Part shown: positions 1 through 8,178 of the stretch, one piece after another
How positions within the stretch are numbered: the stretch's first letter is position 1
How the letters are laid out: every line of letters begins with the position of its first letter
Assembly: GCF_016820575.1 (NCBI RefSeq)
Contig: NZ_JAEMQH010000001.1
Span: 1,240,001-1,304,000 of the forward strand
Direction: 5' to 3'
Length of the DNA: 64,000 nucleotides
Source: Marinobacter sediminum
Lineage (GTDB): Bacteria > Pseudomonadota > Gammaproteobacteria > Pseudomonadales > Oleiphilaceae
Notes under the pieces: model-generated
Told to the model about the DNA's origin: nothing
Databases searched by the model: none
The model's input: the letters and a program-made list of their open reading frames with translations, nothing else
Program-made: the position numbers and the translations under genes

Positions 1-1
1 A

Positions 2-523
2 GAGGAGCGGGTGCTGGCCGATATCCGGTCGCGCCTGACCGGTGCCGAACTTGAAGCAGTGCGGGTTAGCAGTGAGGAAGTGCCGATTGAGGATGCCGTG
101 GCTTCCTACCTGTTCAACAGCCAGTTGCTGAAGACCCCGGATGGCATGATGCTGGCGGTGCCCGGCGAGTGTCGGGAAGTGGCTTCGGTCAGTCGCTACC
201 TGGATACCCTGGTGCAGTCCGGCGGACCCATCACCTCGGTCGAGGTGTTTGACGTCAAACAGTCGATGCGCAACGGCGGCGGCCCCGCCTGTTTGCGCTT
301 GCGGGTCGTGCTGAGCGATGAGGAGCTCAAGGCCATGCACCGGGGTGTGCTGTTGACCGACGATTTGTATGAGCGCCTGACCGCCTGGGTCAAGGCGCAC
401 TACCGGGACCGGCTGTCACAGGCGGACCTGGCTGATCCGATGTTGCTGGAGGAGGTGCGCAAGGCCCTGGACGAGCTGACGGGTATTCTGGGGCTCGGAT
501 CGATTTACGACTTCCAGCTCTAG
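2..523 (+). CDS. astB: N-succinylarginine dihydrolase, C-terminal part (5' truncated by window edge)
   Basis: AstB performs the second step of the arginine succinyltransferase pathway, turning N2-succinylarginine into N2-succinylornithine with release of ammonia and CO2 in the cytoplasm. The frame is open to the left edge, so only about 173 C-terminal residues of a normally roughly 445-residue enzyme are present. The stretch [15 protein letters not shown] is characteristic of the family and holds the cysteine used as nucleophile in this amidinotransferase-fold enzyme. The stop TAG at 521-523 shares the palindrome CTAG with the stop of the convergent TetR gene. astE of the same pathway lies at 5510-6544, so the ast genes are interrupted here by an efflux locus. 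Identity is confident from the motif; the start lies outside the window. Confidence 0.93.
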   Translation, partial: EERVLADIRSRLTGAELEAVRVSSEEVPIEDAVASYLFNSQLLKTPDGMMLAVPGECREVASVSRYLDTLVQSGGPITSVEVFDVKQSMRNGGGPACLRLRVVLSDEELKAMHRGVLLTDDLYERLTAWVKAHYRDRLSQADLADPMLLEEVRKALDELTGILGLGSIYDFQL

Positions 524-1167
524 GACGCGATCGACGACGTCAGCATTTCCATCGTGTGCCGGATAAGCGCATCGGCGGAAACATTCTCGCCCGGTTTGCC
601 GTTACCGGTGCTGAGTTCTGACTGACACAGCAACAGGACGCCATGGAGGGCGCCCCGAAGATAAAGTGCGGTCTGGACCGGGTCTGCAATCCGGTCCCGG
701 CTCATGGTGCCGTCCTCCAGCCCCAGGCGGATGGCGCCAATCATCAGCGCCATAAGATCAGACTTCGAACACAGCATCTCTTCTGTCTGACTCTCATCGG
801 CCTCGGCCATCGCCGTAGACGCCGTGGTTAATGCCGAGAAGTAATCCGGCTCATCCAGGTAAAACCGATAGTACGCCTCGCCCATGGCCGCGATCTGCGC
901 CAGCCCGGTGTCGGCCCGATCGCGGGCCTCCTGGAAACGGGTCGCCAGGCTTTGTCCGGCCCGCAGCATGATGCCCCGCTGGATGGCCGCCTTATCCTTG
1001 AAATAGACGTACAGCAGCGCCCGGCTCAGGCTGGCGGTGCGGGCGATGTCATCCATGGACGTGCGCTCGTAGCCTTTTTCTGAAAAAACCAGTTCAGCCG
1101 CGTCCAGGATCGCATCGTAGCGAGCCTGGCGCTCTCGTTCTCGGCGTGTTTTCAGCGGTTCACTCAT
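520..1167 (-). CDS. TetR/AcrR-family transcriptional regulator beside RND efflux genes
   Basis: A 215-residue protein with an N-terminal TetR helix-turn-helix around residues 12-60 ([16 protein letters not shown], then [21 protein letters not shown]) and a variable all-helical ligand-binding part. Regulators of this kind repress adjacent pumps and let go on binding a hydrophobic ligand; that it controls the divergent RND pair is inferred from position. The start at 1167 ([11 protein letters not shown]) was chosen because it begins just before the conserved domain; upstream in-frame ATGs at 1179 and 1197 are possible. The promoter side holds a triple 10-bp repeat (1191-1220) and two similar dyads (1263-1291), good candidates for its operator. 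The ligand cannot be told from sequence. Confidence 0.85.
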   Translation of the reverse strand: MSEPLKTRRERERQARYDAILDAAELVFSEKGYERTSMDDIARTASLSRALLYVYFKDKAAIQRGIMLRAGQSLATRFQEARDRADTGLAQIAAMGEAYYRFYLDEPDYFSALTTASTAMAEADESQTEEMLCSKSDLMALMIGAIRLGLEDGTMSRDRIADPVQTALYLRGALHGVLLLCQSELSTGNGKPGENVSADALIRHTMEMLTSSIAS

Positions 1168-1190
1168 CTGACGTCCCATATAGCTATAAC

Positions 1191-1220
1191 TTGCCACTAC
1201 TTACCACTACTTACCACTAC
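1191..1220. repeat. Three tandem 10-bp repeats upstream of the TetR gene
   Basis: The unit TTRCCACTAC occurs three times without a gap (first copy with G, the other two with A at the third base). It lies 24-53 bp upstream of the chosen TetR start, inside or next to its 5' leader. Copy number of such short tandem repeats can vary by slippage. A role in spacing the promoter or binding a regulator is conjecture. Confidence 0.8.
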
Positions 1221-1262
1221 GGCGTTGGCATCATACCTCAAAGTGAATAAGGCCTGATTATT

Positions 1263-1291
1263 GACAAAATGTCAAAGAGTGACATTATGTC
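1263..1291. promoter_or_regulatory. Paired dyads GACAnnnTGTC, probable TetR operator between TetR gene and RND operon
   Basis: GACAAAATGTC at 1263-1273 and GACATTATGTC at 1281-1291 are two copies of an 11-bp dyad with arms GACA/TGTC, centres 18 bp apart. The first overlaps a TTGACA that would serve as a -35 element reading toward the RND operon. Two copies of a dyad between a TetR gene and the operon it faces is the usual arrangement for cooperative TetR-dimer binding. That this regulator binds here is inference. Confidence 0.6.
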
Positions 1292-1363
1292 GTAATTATA
1301 GTCTCGGGATTCCGATGGAGCGGAAGCCCGTCACCGACCAGAGCATGGATGAAAGGACAAATC

Positions 1364-2443
1364 ATGAAGCCACTTCTCTCATCATTCGCCGCTGTTATTG
1401 CTATCGCCGCCGCGATGTCGCTGTCTGGCTGTAAAGCCGGTGATGTCTCGGCCGAAACTTCAGAGCCCACCGTATCGGTAAGAGTTGCCGACGTGACCGG
1501 TGGTCAGACCGAGGGTCTGGCGTTGCGTTTCTCCGGCATCGTGCGAGCGACCCAGCGGGCAACATTGACGTTTCAGGTCAGCGGTACCCTGAAAGAACGT
1601 GCCGTGGAGCTGGGCCAAACAGTCAGCGCCGGTGACGTGCTGGCGCGTGTCTATAATCCGGCCCTGGCCCCGGCGCGGGATTCGGCCCGGGCCAAGCTGG
1701 ATGAGCTGAAAACCCAGTTCGAGCAGGCCAAGCGGGAATGGGATCGGTCCAGCCGATTGCACGAGCGGGGCGTGGTGTCGGAGCAGAGCCTGGAACAGCT
1801 TGCTGCTCGGCGGGATTCGCTCCGGGCCAGCGTGGCCACGGCTCAGGCGGCTTTGGCCGAGGCTACCCAGCTATTGGATGAAAGCACGCTAAGAGCGCCA
1901 TTCTCGGGCCGGGTTGAAGCCCTGCTGGTGGAGCAGGACGAATTTGTTGCCGCAGGGCAACCGGTAATGCGGATGTCATCCCCCCAGGGCCGGGAAGTGG
2001 AGGTTCGGGTACCGGCTTACTTGCTGGAGCATGTGACTCTGCAGCAGGAACTGCCGATCTGGTCTGTGCAGGACCGGACCCGTCCGCCCCAGATTGGCTC
2101 GGTGGTGGAAATTGCCCAGGCTGGCGCAGTCCGAGGTGAACTGCACCCGATTCTGGTGAGCCTGCCGGTGGATTCGCTGGAGTCTGGCGCGCCGGTGGAA
2201 GTGGGCATCACGCCAGTGCGTATGTCAGCGACCACCGTGCCTCTACTGTCGGTGGTGCGTACAGGTGAGGGCACGGGCGTGTTCCGGGTGCGGGACGGCC
2301 AGGCCAGACGCGTTCCGGTGACTGTCGAGCGTATCGTGGGTGAGCGTGTGGTGGTTCGTACCGAAGAGCTTTCTCCCGGTGACCAGGTGGTCTACGCGGG
2401 TATGACCCGGCTCACCGATGGTGACGCCGTGGAGGTGCGGTGA
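1364..2443 (+). CDS. RND efflux periplasmic adaptor (membrane fusion) lipoprotein
   Basis: A 359-residue HlyD/AcrA-type adaptor that would bridge the inner-membrane RND pump to an outer-membrane channel. A hydrophobic signal is followed by the lipobox LSGC near residue 22, so it is probably lipid-anchored to the inner membrane. The lipoyl/barrel region (FSGIVRATQRATLTFQVSG), a coiled-coil hairpin of about residues 95-150 and the following RAPFSGRVEALLV segment match the family. The start at 1364 is preceded by AAAGGA at good spacing; an ATG 15 bases earlier lacks one. It overlaps the pump gene by one base (TGATG). No TolC-like outer-membrane gene is nearby, so the channel must be encoded elsewhere. 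Substrate unknown. Confidence 0.9.
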   Translation: MKPLLSSFAAVIAIAAAMSLSGCKAGDVSAETSEPTVSVRVADVTGGQTEGLALRFSGIVRATQRATLTFQVSGTLKERAVELGQTVSAGDVLARVYNPALAPARDSARAKLDELKTQFEQAKREWDRSSRLHERGVVSEQSLEQLAARRDSLRASVATAQAALAEATQLLDESTLRAPFSGRVEALLVEQDEFVAAGQPVMRMSSPQGREVEVRVPAYLLEHVTLQQELPIWSVQDRTRPPQIGSVVEIAQAGAVRGELHPILVSLPVDSLESGAPVEVGITPVRMSATTVPLLSVVRTGEGTGVFRVRDGQARRVPVTVERIVGERVVVRTEELSPGDQVVYAGMTRLTDGDAVEVR

Positions 2444-5400
2444 TGACTCGCCGACTGCTGAATTGTCGCCGGCTCCTGGGCATGGTGGTCACCATGCTGT
2501 GCTTGCTGGGCATCGCCGCCTACAGCACCATGCCGCGCCAGGAAGATCCCTCGTTTCCCTACCGGGCCGGCATGGTTACCGTAAACTACCCGGGTGCCAG
2601 TGCCGACGCCGTCGAGCGGCTGGTACTGAGGCCTCTGGTCGCTGAATTGCGCCAGGTCGAAGAGGTGGATTTCAGCCAAGGCACGGCCCGCACTGGTGTG
2701 GCCCTGGCCCGGTTGAAGTTGAATGACACCATCTACGACACGGACTCCGCCTGGGATCGGGTACGCCTGGCCATGGATCGGGCCCGCCAGGACTTTCCCG
2801 ACGATGTGGGCCAGATGTCGTTGGATGACCGGCTTATCGATATACCGGCGGTAGTGCTCGCGGTGTCGGGCGCCGCCTCGGTGACTGAACTGAGCTCGGT
2901 AGCCGAGCGCCTGAAACAGAATCTGTCCGACATCTCCGGGGTCTCGCGCATAGTGCTTGAAGGCGACGCCGACGAGCAGATCACCTTGGCGTTGGATGAT
3001 GCCGCGCTGCACCGTTTGGGCATCTCCCCGGCCCGGGTGTTGGATACCCTGGCGCGCAGAAATCAGACCATCCCCGGTGGATTCGTTGTGGTGGACGGCC
3101 GACGCCTGTCTGTGCTGCCAAACAGCGAATTTGCTGACATTGAGGCCATTCGCGCCACGCCAATTGAATTGCCCGACGGCTCCCAGGTGCCTCTGGCAGC
3201 AGCAGCCGACGTTTGGCGTGGGCCGGTCGAGCCTCGCCAGCCGGAAACCTGGTTCGACGGCGAGCGAGTGGTGCTGCTCTCAATCATCATGGAGGAGGGC
3301 ACTACCGACGCCATCCGGTTTGGCCAGCGGGTGCGTGAACGGGTAGAGGCGATCCGCGGCGAGTTCGAGCCCTACGAGATTCGAGAGATGTTTTTTCAGC
3401 CGGACAAGGTTGAGCAACGCTTGGATAACCTGGCCTGGAGCCTGGTGCTGTCGGTACTGATCATTGTCGCGGTGGTGTTCACCGGCATGGGCATCCGCAT
3501 GGGTGTACTGGTGGCTTCGATCTTGCCCATGGTGGCATTGATCAGTATTGGCCTGTACGACCTGGGCGGTGGGGTGCTGCATCAGATAGCCGTGATCGGC
3601 ATGGTGATTTCCCTGGGGATCCTCATCGACAACGCCATCGTGATTGTGGAGAACATCCAGCATCATCTGGATCATGGCAGTCGCCGGCTTGATGCCCTGC
3701 GCACTGCGGTTGGAGAACTCGCCGGGCCATTGGGCGCGTCCACCGGCACCACTTTGGCGGCGTTTGCGCCGCTGCTGTTGTCCAAGGGCGGCACGGCTGA
3801 TTTCACCCGGGGTGTTCCGGTGATGATCATGCTGACCCTGTCGGTCAGTTACCTGCTGGCGATTTCGGCGGTACCCCTGTTGGCAGCCCGCTTCCTGAAG
3901 CCTCGCCAACAGGCCGGTAAAGATCGCCTGATCGGATTGGCGCGGGCTCTCGGTGGGCTGGTGTCCCGCTATCCGGGCCGCCTGATTACCGCCGGTGCGC
4001 TGCTGGTGGCCATCAGCGTCGGCATGACGCCGTTCATGGCCAAGCAGTTCTTTCCCAATGCCGACCGGCCACGAGTTATCGTTGAACTTTACATGCCCGA
4101 GGGTACCGACCAGGTTCGCACGGCCGAAGCTGCAGAGGCCCTGGAGAGGATGATCCGCACTCAACCCGACGCCTTGGAAGTTCATCGGTTCGTCGGGTTT
4201 ACCGGCCCGAGTTTCTATTACAACCTGCAACGGGCGCCGCAGGCACCCAATCGCGCCCGCCTGGTGATTCGCACGCCAACCCTGGCCGATACCACCGAAA
4301 TGATTCGCTGGGTCCGCGCTCATGTGCGCGATGAAATGCCGGAATTGGACGTGACCGTTGGCATACTCGGCCAGGGCCCGCCCAGGGCGGCACCGGTGGA
4401 GGTCCGGGTCTACCACGCCAATGACGAAACCCGCTCTGAGGCGGTGACGAGTGTGTTTTCCATCCTGCGTGAAACCGAAGGCACGGTGGATGTTCGCCAC
4501 GATCTGGATATCGGGGGGCCAAGCATCGCCATCAATGTAGACGACGCTACCGCCGCACGTTACGGTCTGACCAGAGCCGACGTTGCCCAAGGCCTGTATG
4601 GTCAGAGCTTTGGTGTGGTGGCGGAGCGGTACCGGAAGGAAGACAATCCGATTCCGTTAGTGTTGCGCTCCCGGGAGGGGACGTCTCTTTCGCTGTCTCG
4701 TTTGCTGTCCATCAACATCTACAACGATCGCGGCGATGCGGTACCTCTGTCCGCGGTGGCCACCGTGGAGACCAGCTGGGAGCCGGCAGTGTGGTACCTG
4801 CGCGACGGCGTGCGTATGAATACCGTGACCGCCAACCTGCAGGCAGGTTATGGCTTCAGTAGTGCCCTGGAGAGCATGTACCAGGCCATTGAGGAAAACC
4901 CGCTGCCTGCTGGCACCCGGATTGCTCTAGGTGGCGATGCCGAAGGCTCTGGCGATGCCAACAGCGCGTTGCTTACGGCCGCACCCATTGGCGTGCTGTT
5001 ACTGCTGTTCTTCCTGCTGTTGCAGTTCAATTCCTTCCGCCGGGTCGGGATCATCCTGCTGACGGTGCCATTGGCCACGGTGGGCATATTCCCGGGGCTG
5101 GTGCTATCGAATTCGCCGTTTGGCTTCCAGTCGCTGCTGGGCGTGATCGCCCTGGTGGGGATAGTGGTGAATAACGCCATCGTGCTGCTGGATGTCATGG
5201 ACCGGCAACTGGCGGCTGGTGAGGGCATTCGGGATGCGGTGCGCAAGGCGGTCGAGCAGCGCACCCGGCCAATCCTGCTGACCACCGCCACCACCGTAGC
5301 CGGGTTGCTGCCGCTGGCGTTCTCCAGCTCAACCCTGTGGCCACCCATGGCCTGGGCGATCATCTCCGGGCTGCTGGCCTCTACGGTATTGACCCTGCTG

Positions 5401-5469
5401 GTAATCCCGGCGGTGTGCACGCAACTGATCAAGGCCCCGGTGCCTGAGCCTGAGAACGCGCCGGCCTGA
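2443..5469 (+). CDS. RND-family (HAE1-like) inner-membrane efflux transporter
   Basis: A 1008-residue proton-driven pump of the AcrB/MexB superfamily, with the expected repeat of two halves: TM1 at the N-terminus, a large periplasmic loop, a TM bundle near residues 330-475, a second loop, and a final TM bundle near residues 845-995. TM4 carries LGILIDNAIVIVENI; AcrB has two aspartates here (DD), this protein has D-N, as in many HAE1-like members outside the AcrB group. The start ATG overlaps the adaptor stop by one base, implying translational coupling. Transcription probably ends at the hairpin 5491-5526. Likely exports hydrophobic compounds, but the sequence does not define the substrate. 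Confidence 0.92.
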   Translation: MTRRLLNCRRLLGMVVTMLCLLGIAAYSTMPRQEDPSFPYRAGMVTVNYPGASADAVERLVLRPLVAELRQVEEVDFSQGTARTGVALARLKLNDTIYDTDSAWDRVRLAMDRARQDFPDDVGQMSLDDRLIDIPAVVLAVSGAASVTELSSVAERLKQNLSDISGVSRIVLEGDADEQITLALDDAALHRLGISPARVLDTLARRNQTIPGGFVVVDGRRLSVLPNSEFADIEAIRATPIELPDGSQVPLAAAADVWRGPVEPRQPETWFDGERVVLLSIIMEEGTTDAIRFGQRVRERVEAIRGEFEPYEIREMFFQPDKVEQRLDNLAWSLVLSVLIIVAVVFTGMGIRMGVLVASILPMVALISIGLYDLGGGVLHQIAVIGMVISLGILIDNAIVIVENIQHHLDHGSRRLDALRTAVGELAGPLGASTGTTLAAFAPLLLSKGGTADFTRGVPVMIMLTLSVSYLLAISAVPLLAARFLKPRQQAGKDRLIGLARALGGLVSRYPGRLITAGALLVAISVGMTPFMAKQFFPNADRPRVIVELYMPEGTDQVRTAEAAEALERMIRTQPDALEVHRFVGFTGPSFYYNLQRAPQAPNRARLVIRTPTLADTTEMIRWVRAHVRDEMPELDVTVGILGQGPPRAAPVEVRVYHANDETRSEAVTSVFSILRETEGTVDVRHDLDIGGPSIAINVDDATAARYGLTRADVAQGLYGQSFGVVAERYRKEDNPIPLVLRSREGTSLSLSRLLSINIYNDRGDAVPLSAVATVETSWEPAVWYLRDGVRMNTVTANLQAGYGFSSALESMYQAIEENPLPAGTRIALGGDAEGSGDANSALLTAAPIGVLLLLFFLLLQFNSFRRVGIILLTVPLATVGIFPGLVLSNSPFGFQSLLGVIALVGIVVNNAIVLLDVMDRQLAAGEGIRDAVRKAVEQRTRPILLTTATTVAGLLPLAFSSSTLWPPMAWAIISGLLASTVLTLLVIPAVCTQLIKAPVPEPENAPA

Positions 5470-5490
5470 GCCAGCGCTGAACCGGGATTT

Positions 5491-5526
5491 TGATCCGGCT
5501 CCGGTGTGTTTACCGGGGCCGGATCA
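5491..5526. terminator. Strong hairpin between convergent RND operon and astE
   Basis: A 15-bp stem, interrupted only by one T-G pair, closes a loop of about five bases. The left arm TGATCCGGCTCCGGT starts 21 bases after the RND stop and the right arm runs into the last codons of astE. Its position at the meeting point of two converging genes suggests it stops transcription from both sides, although T-runs are weak. Confidence 0.7.
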
Positions 5527-6544
5527 GCAGGCCCGCTCGCTGGCCCACAGGCACGTCCCTGTTGGGAAACACAATCGACTCGGCCTGATCGCCAACCCGG
5601 TACGTGGTCGACTCGTCCTCCCAGAGCACCGTGCCCGGCGCGTACTCGGTAAAGTTCGCCACGTCATCCGGCACATGAAACACAAAGTTCGGGCCGGTAT
5701 TCAGAATCTCCTGCACCACCTCAAACACTGTTAGCCGTTCAAACGTCGCCTTCTCCGATTGCGGCGCAGGCTGGCCCCGGAATCGACGTCGCAGCGCATC
5801 ACGAATGCCGGTAAACCGGCTCAGATCGTTCTGCCCGAACGGCCGCACCTTGCCCAGCTCCACGGTGAAGCTCTCGGCGCCGAGCTGAGACGACGAGAAC
5901 GACGAAAACGTGGTACCTGCCTTGTGCTGAAGCAGCAGCGTTTCAACGTCGGCCTCCAGCAGGAACTCGCACTGCTGCGCCGGCACCTCGCGACCTTCAA
6001 CAAACGGATAGAGCGCAAACTTTTCCCGCTGGGATGGCCGGATGGCCGTGTGCAGGTCGTAGTGTGAGAGCTGGCCCGAATGGTTGGCCTGAAAGTCCCG
6101 ACATAGCGACTCAATCTGTCGCGCTCTCGCCGCTTCCGGCAACTCCTGATACTCGGCCTTTTGATGGGCACCGTGGAACAGTCGGTTCATGTTGGCATCC
6201 AGAAACCGGTCGCCCCTAACCATGGCCGGCGGGTTGCCCAGGATCAGCAACAACGGACAAGCCAGCGGCCAGTCACCATTCAGCAACTCGCTGACCAGGC
6301 CATTCAAAACCTCAATAGGTGCCGTCTCGTTGCCGTGCACACCGGCGGAGATAATCAGCGCTTCGTCATTCGGGTTGGATTGGTTAGCACCTGGAATCAG
6401 CTCCAGAATCCCCAAGGCCTTTCGAACAATAATCGTGCCGTCTGGGAGCTGGCTGCGAGTTTCGCTCAAATTATCGGAAGCATGGCTCAAGGTGTGATCA
6501 AGCCAGTCAGGTGAGTTAGAAAACAGATCCGAATAAACAGTCAT
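5510..6544 (-). CDS. astE: Succinylglutamate desuccinylase
   Basis: AstE carries out the last step of the arginine succinyltransferase pathway, hydrolysing N-succinylglutamate to glutamate and succinate. The 344-residue protein is full length and belongs to the zinc carboxypeptidase-like AspA/AstE family: HGNE with zinc ligands H70 and E73, ANMNRLFHG, and the third ligand in YDLHTAIRPS. The start ATG at 6544 gives the usual N-terminus. It lies on the same strand and downstream of a four-gene amino acid importer, separated by 156 bases containing a long inverted repeat (6571-6679), which fits arginine uptake feeding arginine degradation. The gene end overlaps the shared terminator hairpin. Confidence 0.95.
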   Translation of the reverse strand: MTVYSDLFSNSPDWLDHTLSHASDNLSETRSQLPDGTIIVRKALGILELIPGANQSNPNDEALIISAGVHGNETAPIEVLNGLVSELLNGDWPLACPLLLILGNPPAMVRGDRFLDANMNRLFHGAHQKAEYQELPEAARARQIESLCRDFQANHSGQLSHYDLHTAIRPSQREKFALYPFVEGREVPAQQCEFLLEADVETLLLQHKAGTTFSSFSSSQLGAESFTVELGKVRPFGQNDLSRFTGIRDALRRRFRGQPAPQSEKATFERLTVFEVVQEILNTGPNFVFHVPDDVANFTEYAPGTVLWEDESTTYRVGDQAESIVFPNRDVPVGQRAGLLIRPR

Positions 6545-6570
6545 TGGAATCCCCGAAACAAATCTGGGGG

Positions 6571-6679
6571 CGGGCAGGGTGTTGCCTCCCGGGAGTGTAT
6601 TAAGCCATGGACGGCTTCACTCAAGCGCCCCATGGATGGGCTCGAGCGGCTCCCGGGAGGCAACACCCTGCCTGCCCGG
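6571..6679. repeat. Long inverted repeat (23-bp perfect arms) between ABC importer and astE
   Basis: The arm GGCAGGGTGTTGCCTCCCGG (continuing GAG) at about 6573-6595 recurs exactly in reverse complement at about 6650-6672, with partial pairing further out. The 54-base middle contains smaller hairpins (AAGCC/GGCTT at about 6602-6617, and CCCATGGATGGG). In the transcript from the importer toward astE it would form one large cruciform or stem-loop. It may act as attenuator, RNA processing site or 3' end stabiliser. It is also the shape of a short repetitive element; no second copy was noticed in this window. Confidence 0.85.
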
Positions 6680-6700
6680 GCACCAAAGTCTGCGCAAGTG

Positions 6701-7423
6701 TCAGTTGCTTATGGGGCGCTGATGTCGCAACAGATGGTTTTCAAGCTTGCGGAAAGCAAATACCAGAATAAAGGTCAGCACCATGTAGATCAGCGCCACA
6801 AAGATAAACGCATCGAATGGCGCGTAGAACCGGGAATAGATATTCCGGGCGGCACCGGTCAGATCGACAATAGTCACCACACTGGCAATCGCGCTCGAGT
6901 GCAGCATGAAGATGACCTCGTTGGAGTAGGCCTGAACCGCACGCCGGGCGGCACTCGGCAGGATAATCCGACGCATGCGCATGAACCAGTTCATGCCATA
7001 GGCCTTGGCCGCCTCAATCTCGCCATGGGGCGTGGACATGATCGCACCGCGAATGATTTCGGTGGTGTAGGCCGCCGTGTTCAGGGTGAACGCCAGCAGC
7101 GCGGGATAGAACGGCTCTCGGAAAATCCCCCACCAGAAAGTTTCCTGAATCCCCGGAATCTGCGCGATGCCGTAATAGATGATGTACAGCTGGATCAGCA
7201 GCGGCGTGCCACGGAACAGGTAGGTGTAGAGCCACACCGGCAAGGAAACCAGTGGATTCCGGCTGGTGCGCGTGATCGCCAGTGGGACAGCGCAAACCAG
7301 GCCGATCACCAGCGACAGGAATACCAGTTGAACCGTGCTAACCAGACCATTCCAGTATTCCAGCATGGTCATGGCGGTAAAGATGTCGTTCTGGTTCAGC
7401 CATTGGGCGATAAAGTCAGGCAT
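6701..7423 (-). CDS. Polar/basic amino acid ABC importer permease (HisM/ArtM/AotM-like)
   Basis: A 240-residue inner-membrane permease with about five TM segments. It has the family EAA loop GEIEAAKAYGMNWFMRMRRIILPSA, which contacts the ATPase, and the segment FRGTPLLIQLYIIYYG typical of histidine/arginine/ornithine permeases. It starts three bases after the stop of its partner permease, so the two are translated from one message and should form a heterodimeric channel. With the binding protein and ATPase upstream it makes a complete importer, and astE downstream points to arginine, ornithine or related substrates. Exact specificity is inferred. Confidence 0.93.
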   Translation of the reverse strand: MPDFIAQWLNQNDIFTAMTMLEYWNGLVSTVQLVFLSLVIGLVCAVPLAITRTSRNPLVSLPVWLYTYLFRGTPLLIQLYIIYYGIAQIPGIQETFWWGIFREPFYPALLAFTLNTAAYTTEIIRGAIMSTPHGEIEAAKAYGMNWFMRMRRIILPSAARRAVQAYSNEVIFMLHSSAIASVVTIVDLTGAARNIYSRFYAPFDAFIFVALIYMVLTFILVFAFRKLENHLLRHQRPISN

Positions 7424-7426
7424 GTC

Positions 7427-8131
7427 TTATCCCCCCTGAACCACGCCGACATTGGCGCGCTTGTTGAGCCATTTGATGAACAGCTCGGATCCGGCGGTCA
7501 GCGCCAGATACACGAACGCCACCGGAATGAAAAAGTGGAACGGCATGCGTTCGGCCTTGGCCGCTTCCTCGGCCACCCGAACCATATCGGTCAGGCCGAT
7601 GATGGACACCAACGCCGTGGTTTTCAGAAGCACCTGCCAGTTATTACCGAGGCCGGGCAGGGCATGGCGAAGCATCTGTGGAAAGATGATGCGTCGGAAC
7701 GTGTGCCAGCGGGTGAACCCGTAGGCGCGCGCGGCTTCAATCTGGCCGGTTTCAACCGCCAGAAAGGCACCGCGAAAGGTTTCGGTCATGTAGGCACCGA
7801 AAATCAGCCCGATGGTGACAACACCAGAAATAAACGGATCGAACTGAAAGAAAAAGTCGATTTCGTAGGCTTCCCAGAGCAGGTCCGAGATATTGTTCAC
7901 GGCCACCTGTCCGCCGTAGTAAAACAGCAGCATCATGACCAGATCCGGTACACCGCGAATCAGCGTGGTGTAGGCCGTAGCGGCGCCTTTGGCGACACGG
8001 TTGCTGGACAGCTTGGAGGAGGCGCCAATCAGTCCGAGTGTGACTGCCAGGGCCAGAGAGAGGAAGGCCAGTTCAATGGTAATGATTGCCCCGTCCAGTA
8101 GTGCCGGGCCATAGCCTTTCAGATCGAGCAT
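7427..8131 (-). CDS. Polar/basic amino acid ABC importer permease (HisQ/AotQ-like)
   Basis: A 234-residue permease and partner of the next gene. It shows the EAA loop GQIEAARAYGFTRWHTFRRIIFPQM and the upstream element IRGVPDLVMMLLFYYGG, both diagnostic of the HisMQ group, with about five hydrophobic segments. ATG at 8131 is followed by MLDLKGYGPALLDGAI, a normal N-terminus for the family. A 47-base gap containing a strong stem-loop (8148-8174) separates it from the binding-protein gene, which commonly lowers permease expression relative to the abundant binding protein. Part of the same minus-strand operon. Confidence 0.93.
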   Translation of the reverse strand: MLDLKGYGPALLDGAIITIELAFLSLALAVTLGLIGASSKLSSNRVAKGAATAYTTLIRGVPDLVMMLLFYYGGQVAVNNISDLLWEAYEIDFFFQFDPFISGVVTIGLIFGAYMTETFRGAFLAVETGQIEAARAYGFTRWHTFRRIIFPQMLRHALPGLGNNWQVLLKTTALVSIIGLTDMVRVAEEAAKAERMPFHFFIPVAFVYLALTAGSELFIKWLNKRANVGVVQGG

Positions 8132-8147
8132 GGAAACGTCCGGTAGT

Positions 8148-8174
8148 CAGGGGTGGCCGGTGAGGCCACCCCTG
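8148..8174 (-). other. Stem-loop downstream of the binding-protein gene
   Basis: A perfect 11-bp stem (CAGGGGTGGCC with GGCCACCCCTG) closes a five-base loop, directly after the binding-protein stop and before the permease gene. No T-run follows it, so it is more likely an RNA-stabilising or partial-stop element than a full terminator. Such elements after hisJ-type genes raise binding protein over membrane components; that role is inferred from position. Confidence 0.75.
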
Positions 8175-8178
8175 CGGT

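Noticed and set aside
3280..4590. Minus-strand open frame of 436 codons within the RND transporter gene
   Set aside because: Composition is typical of antisense translation of a GC-rich gene and no motif is seen; the RND frame is certain.
6632..8101. Plus-strand open frame of 489 codons opposite the ABC importer permeases
   Set aside because: It is rich in Gln, His, Arg and Gly with no domain, lies wholly opposite two well-supported permease genes, and crosses their intergenic region; it is an antisense shadow.
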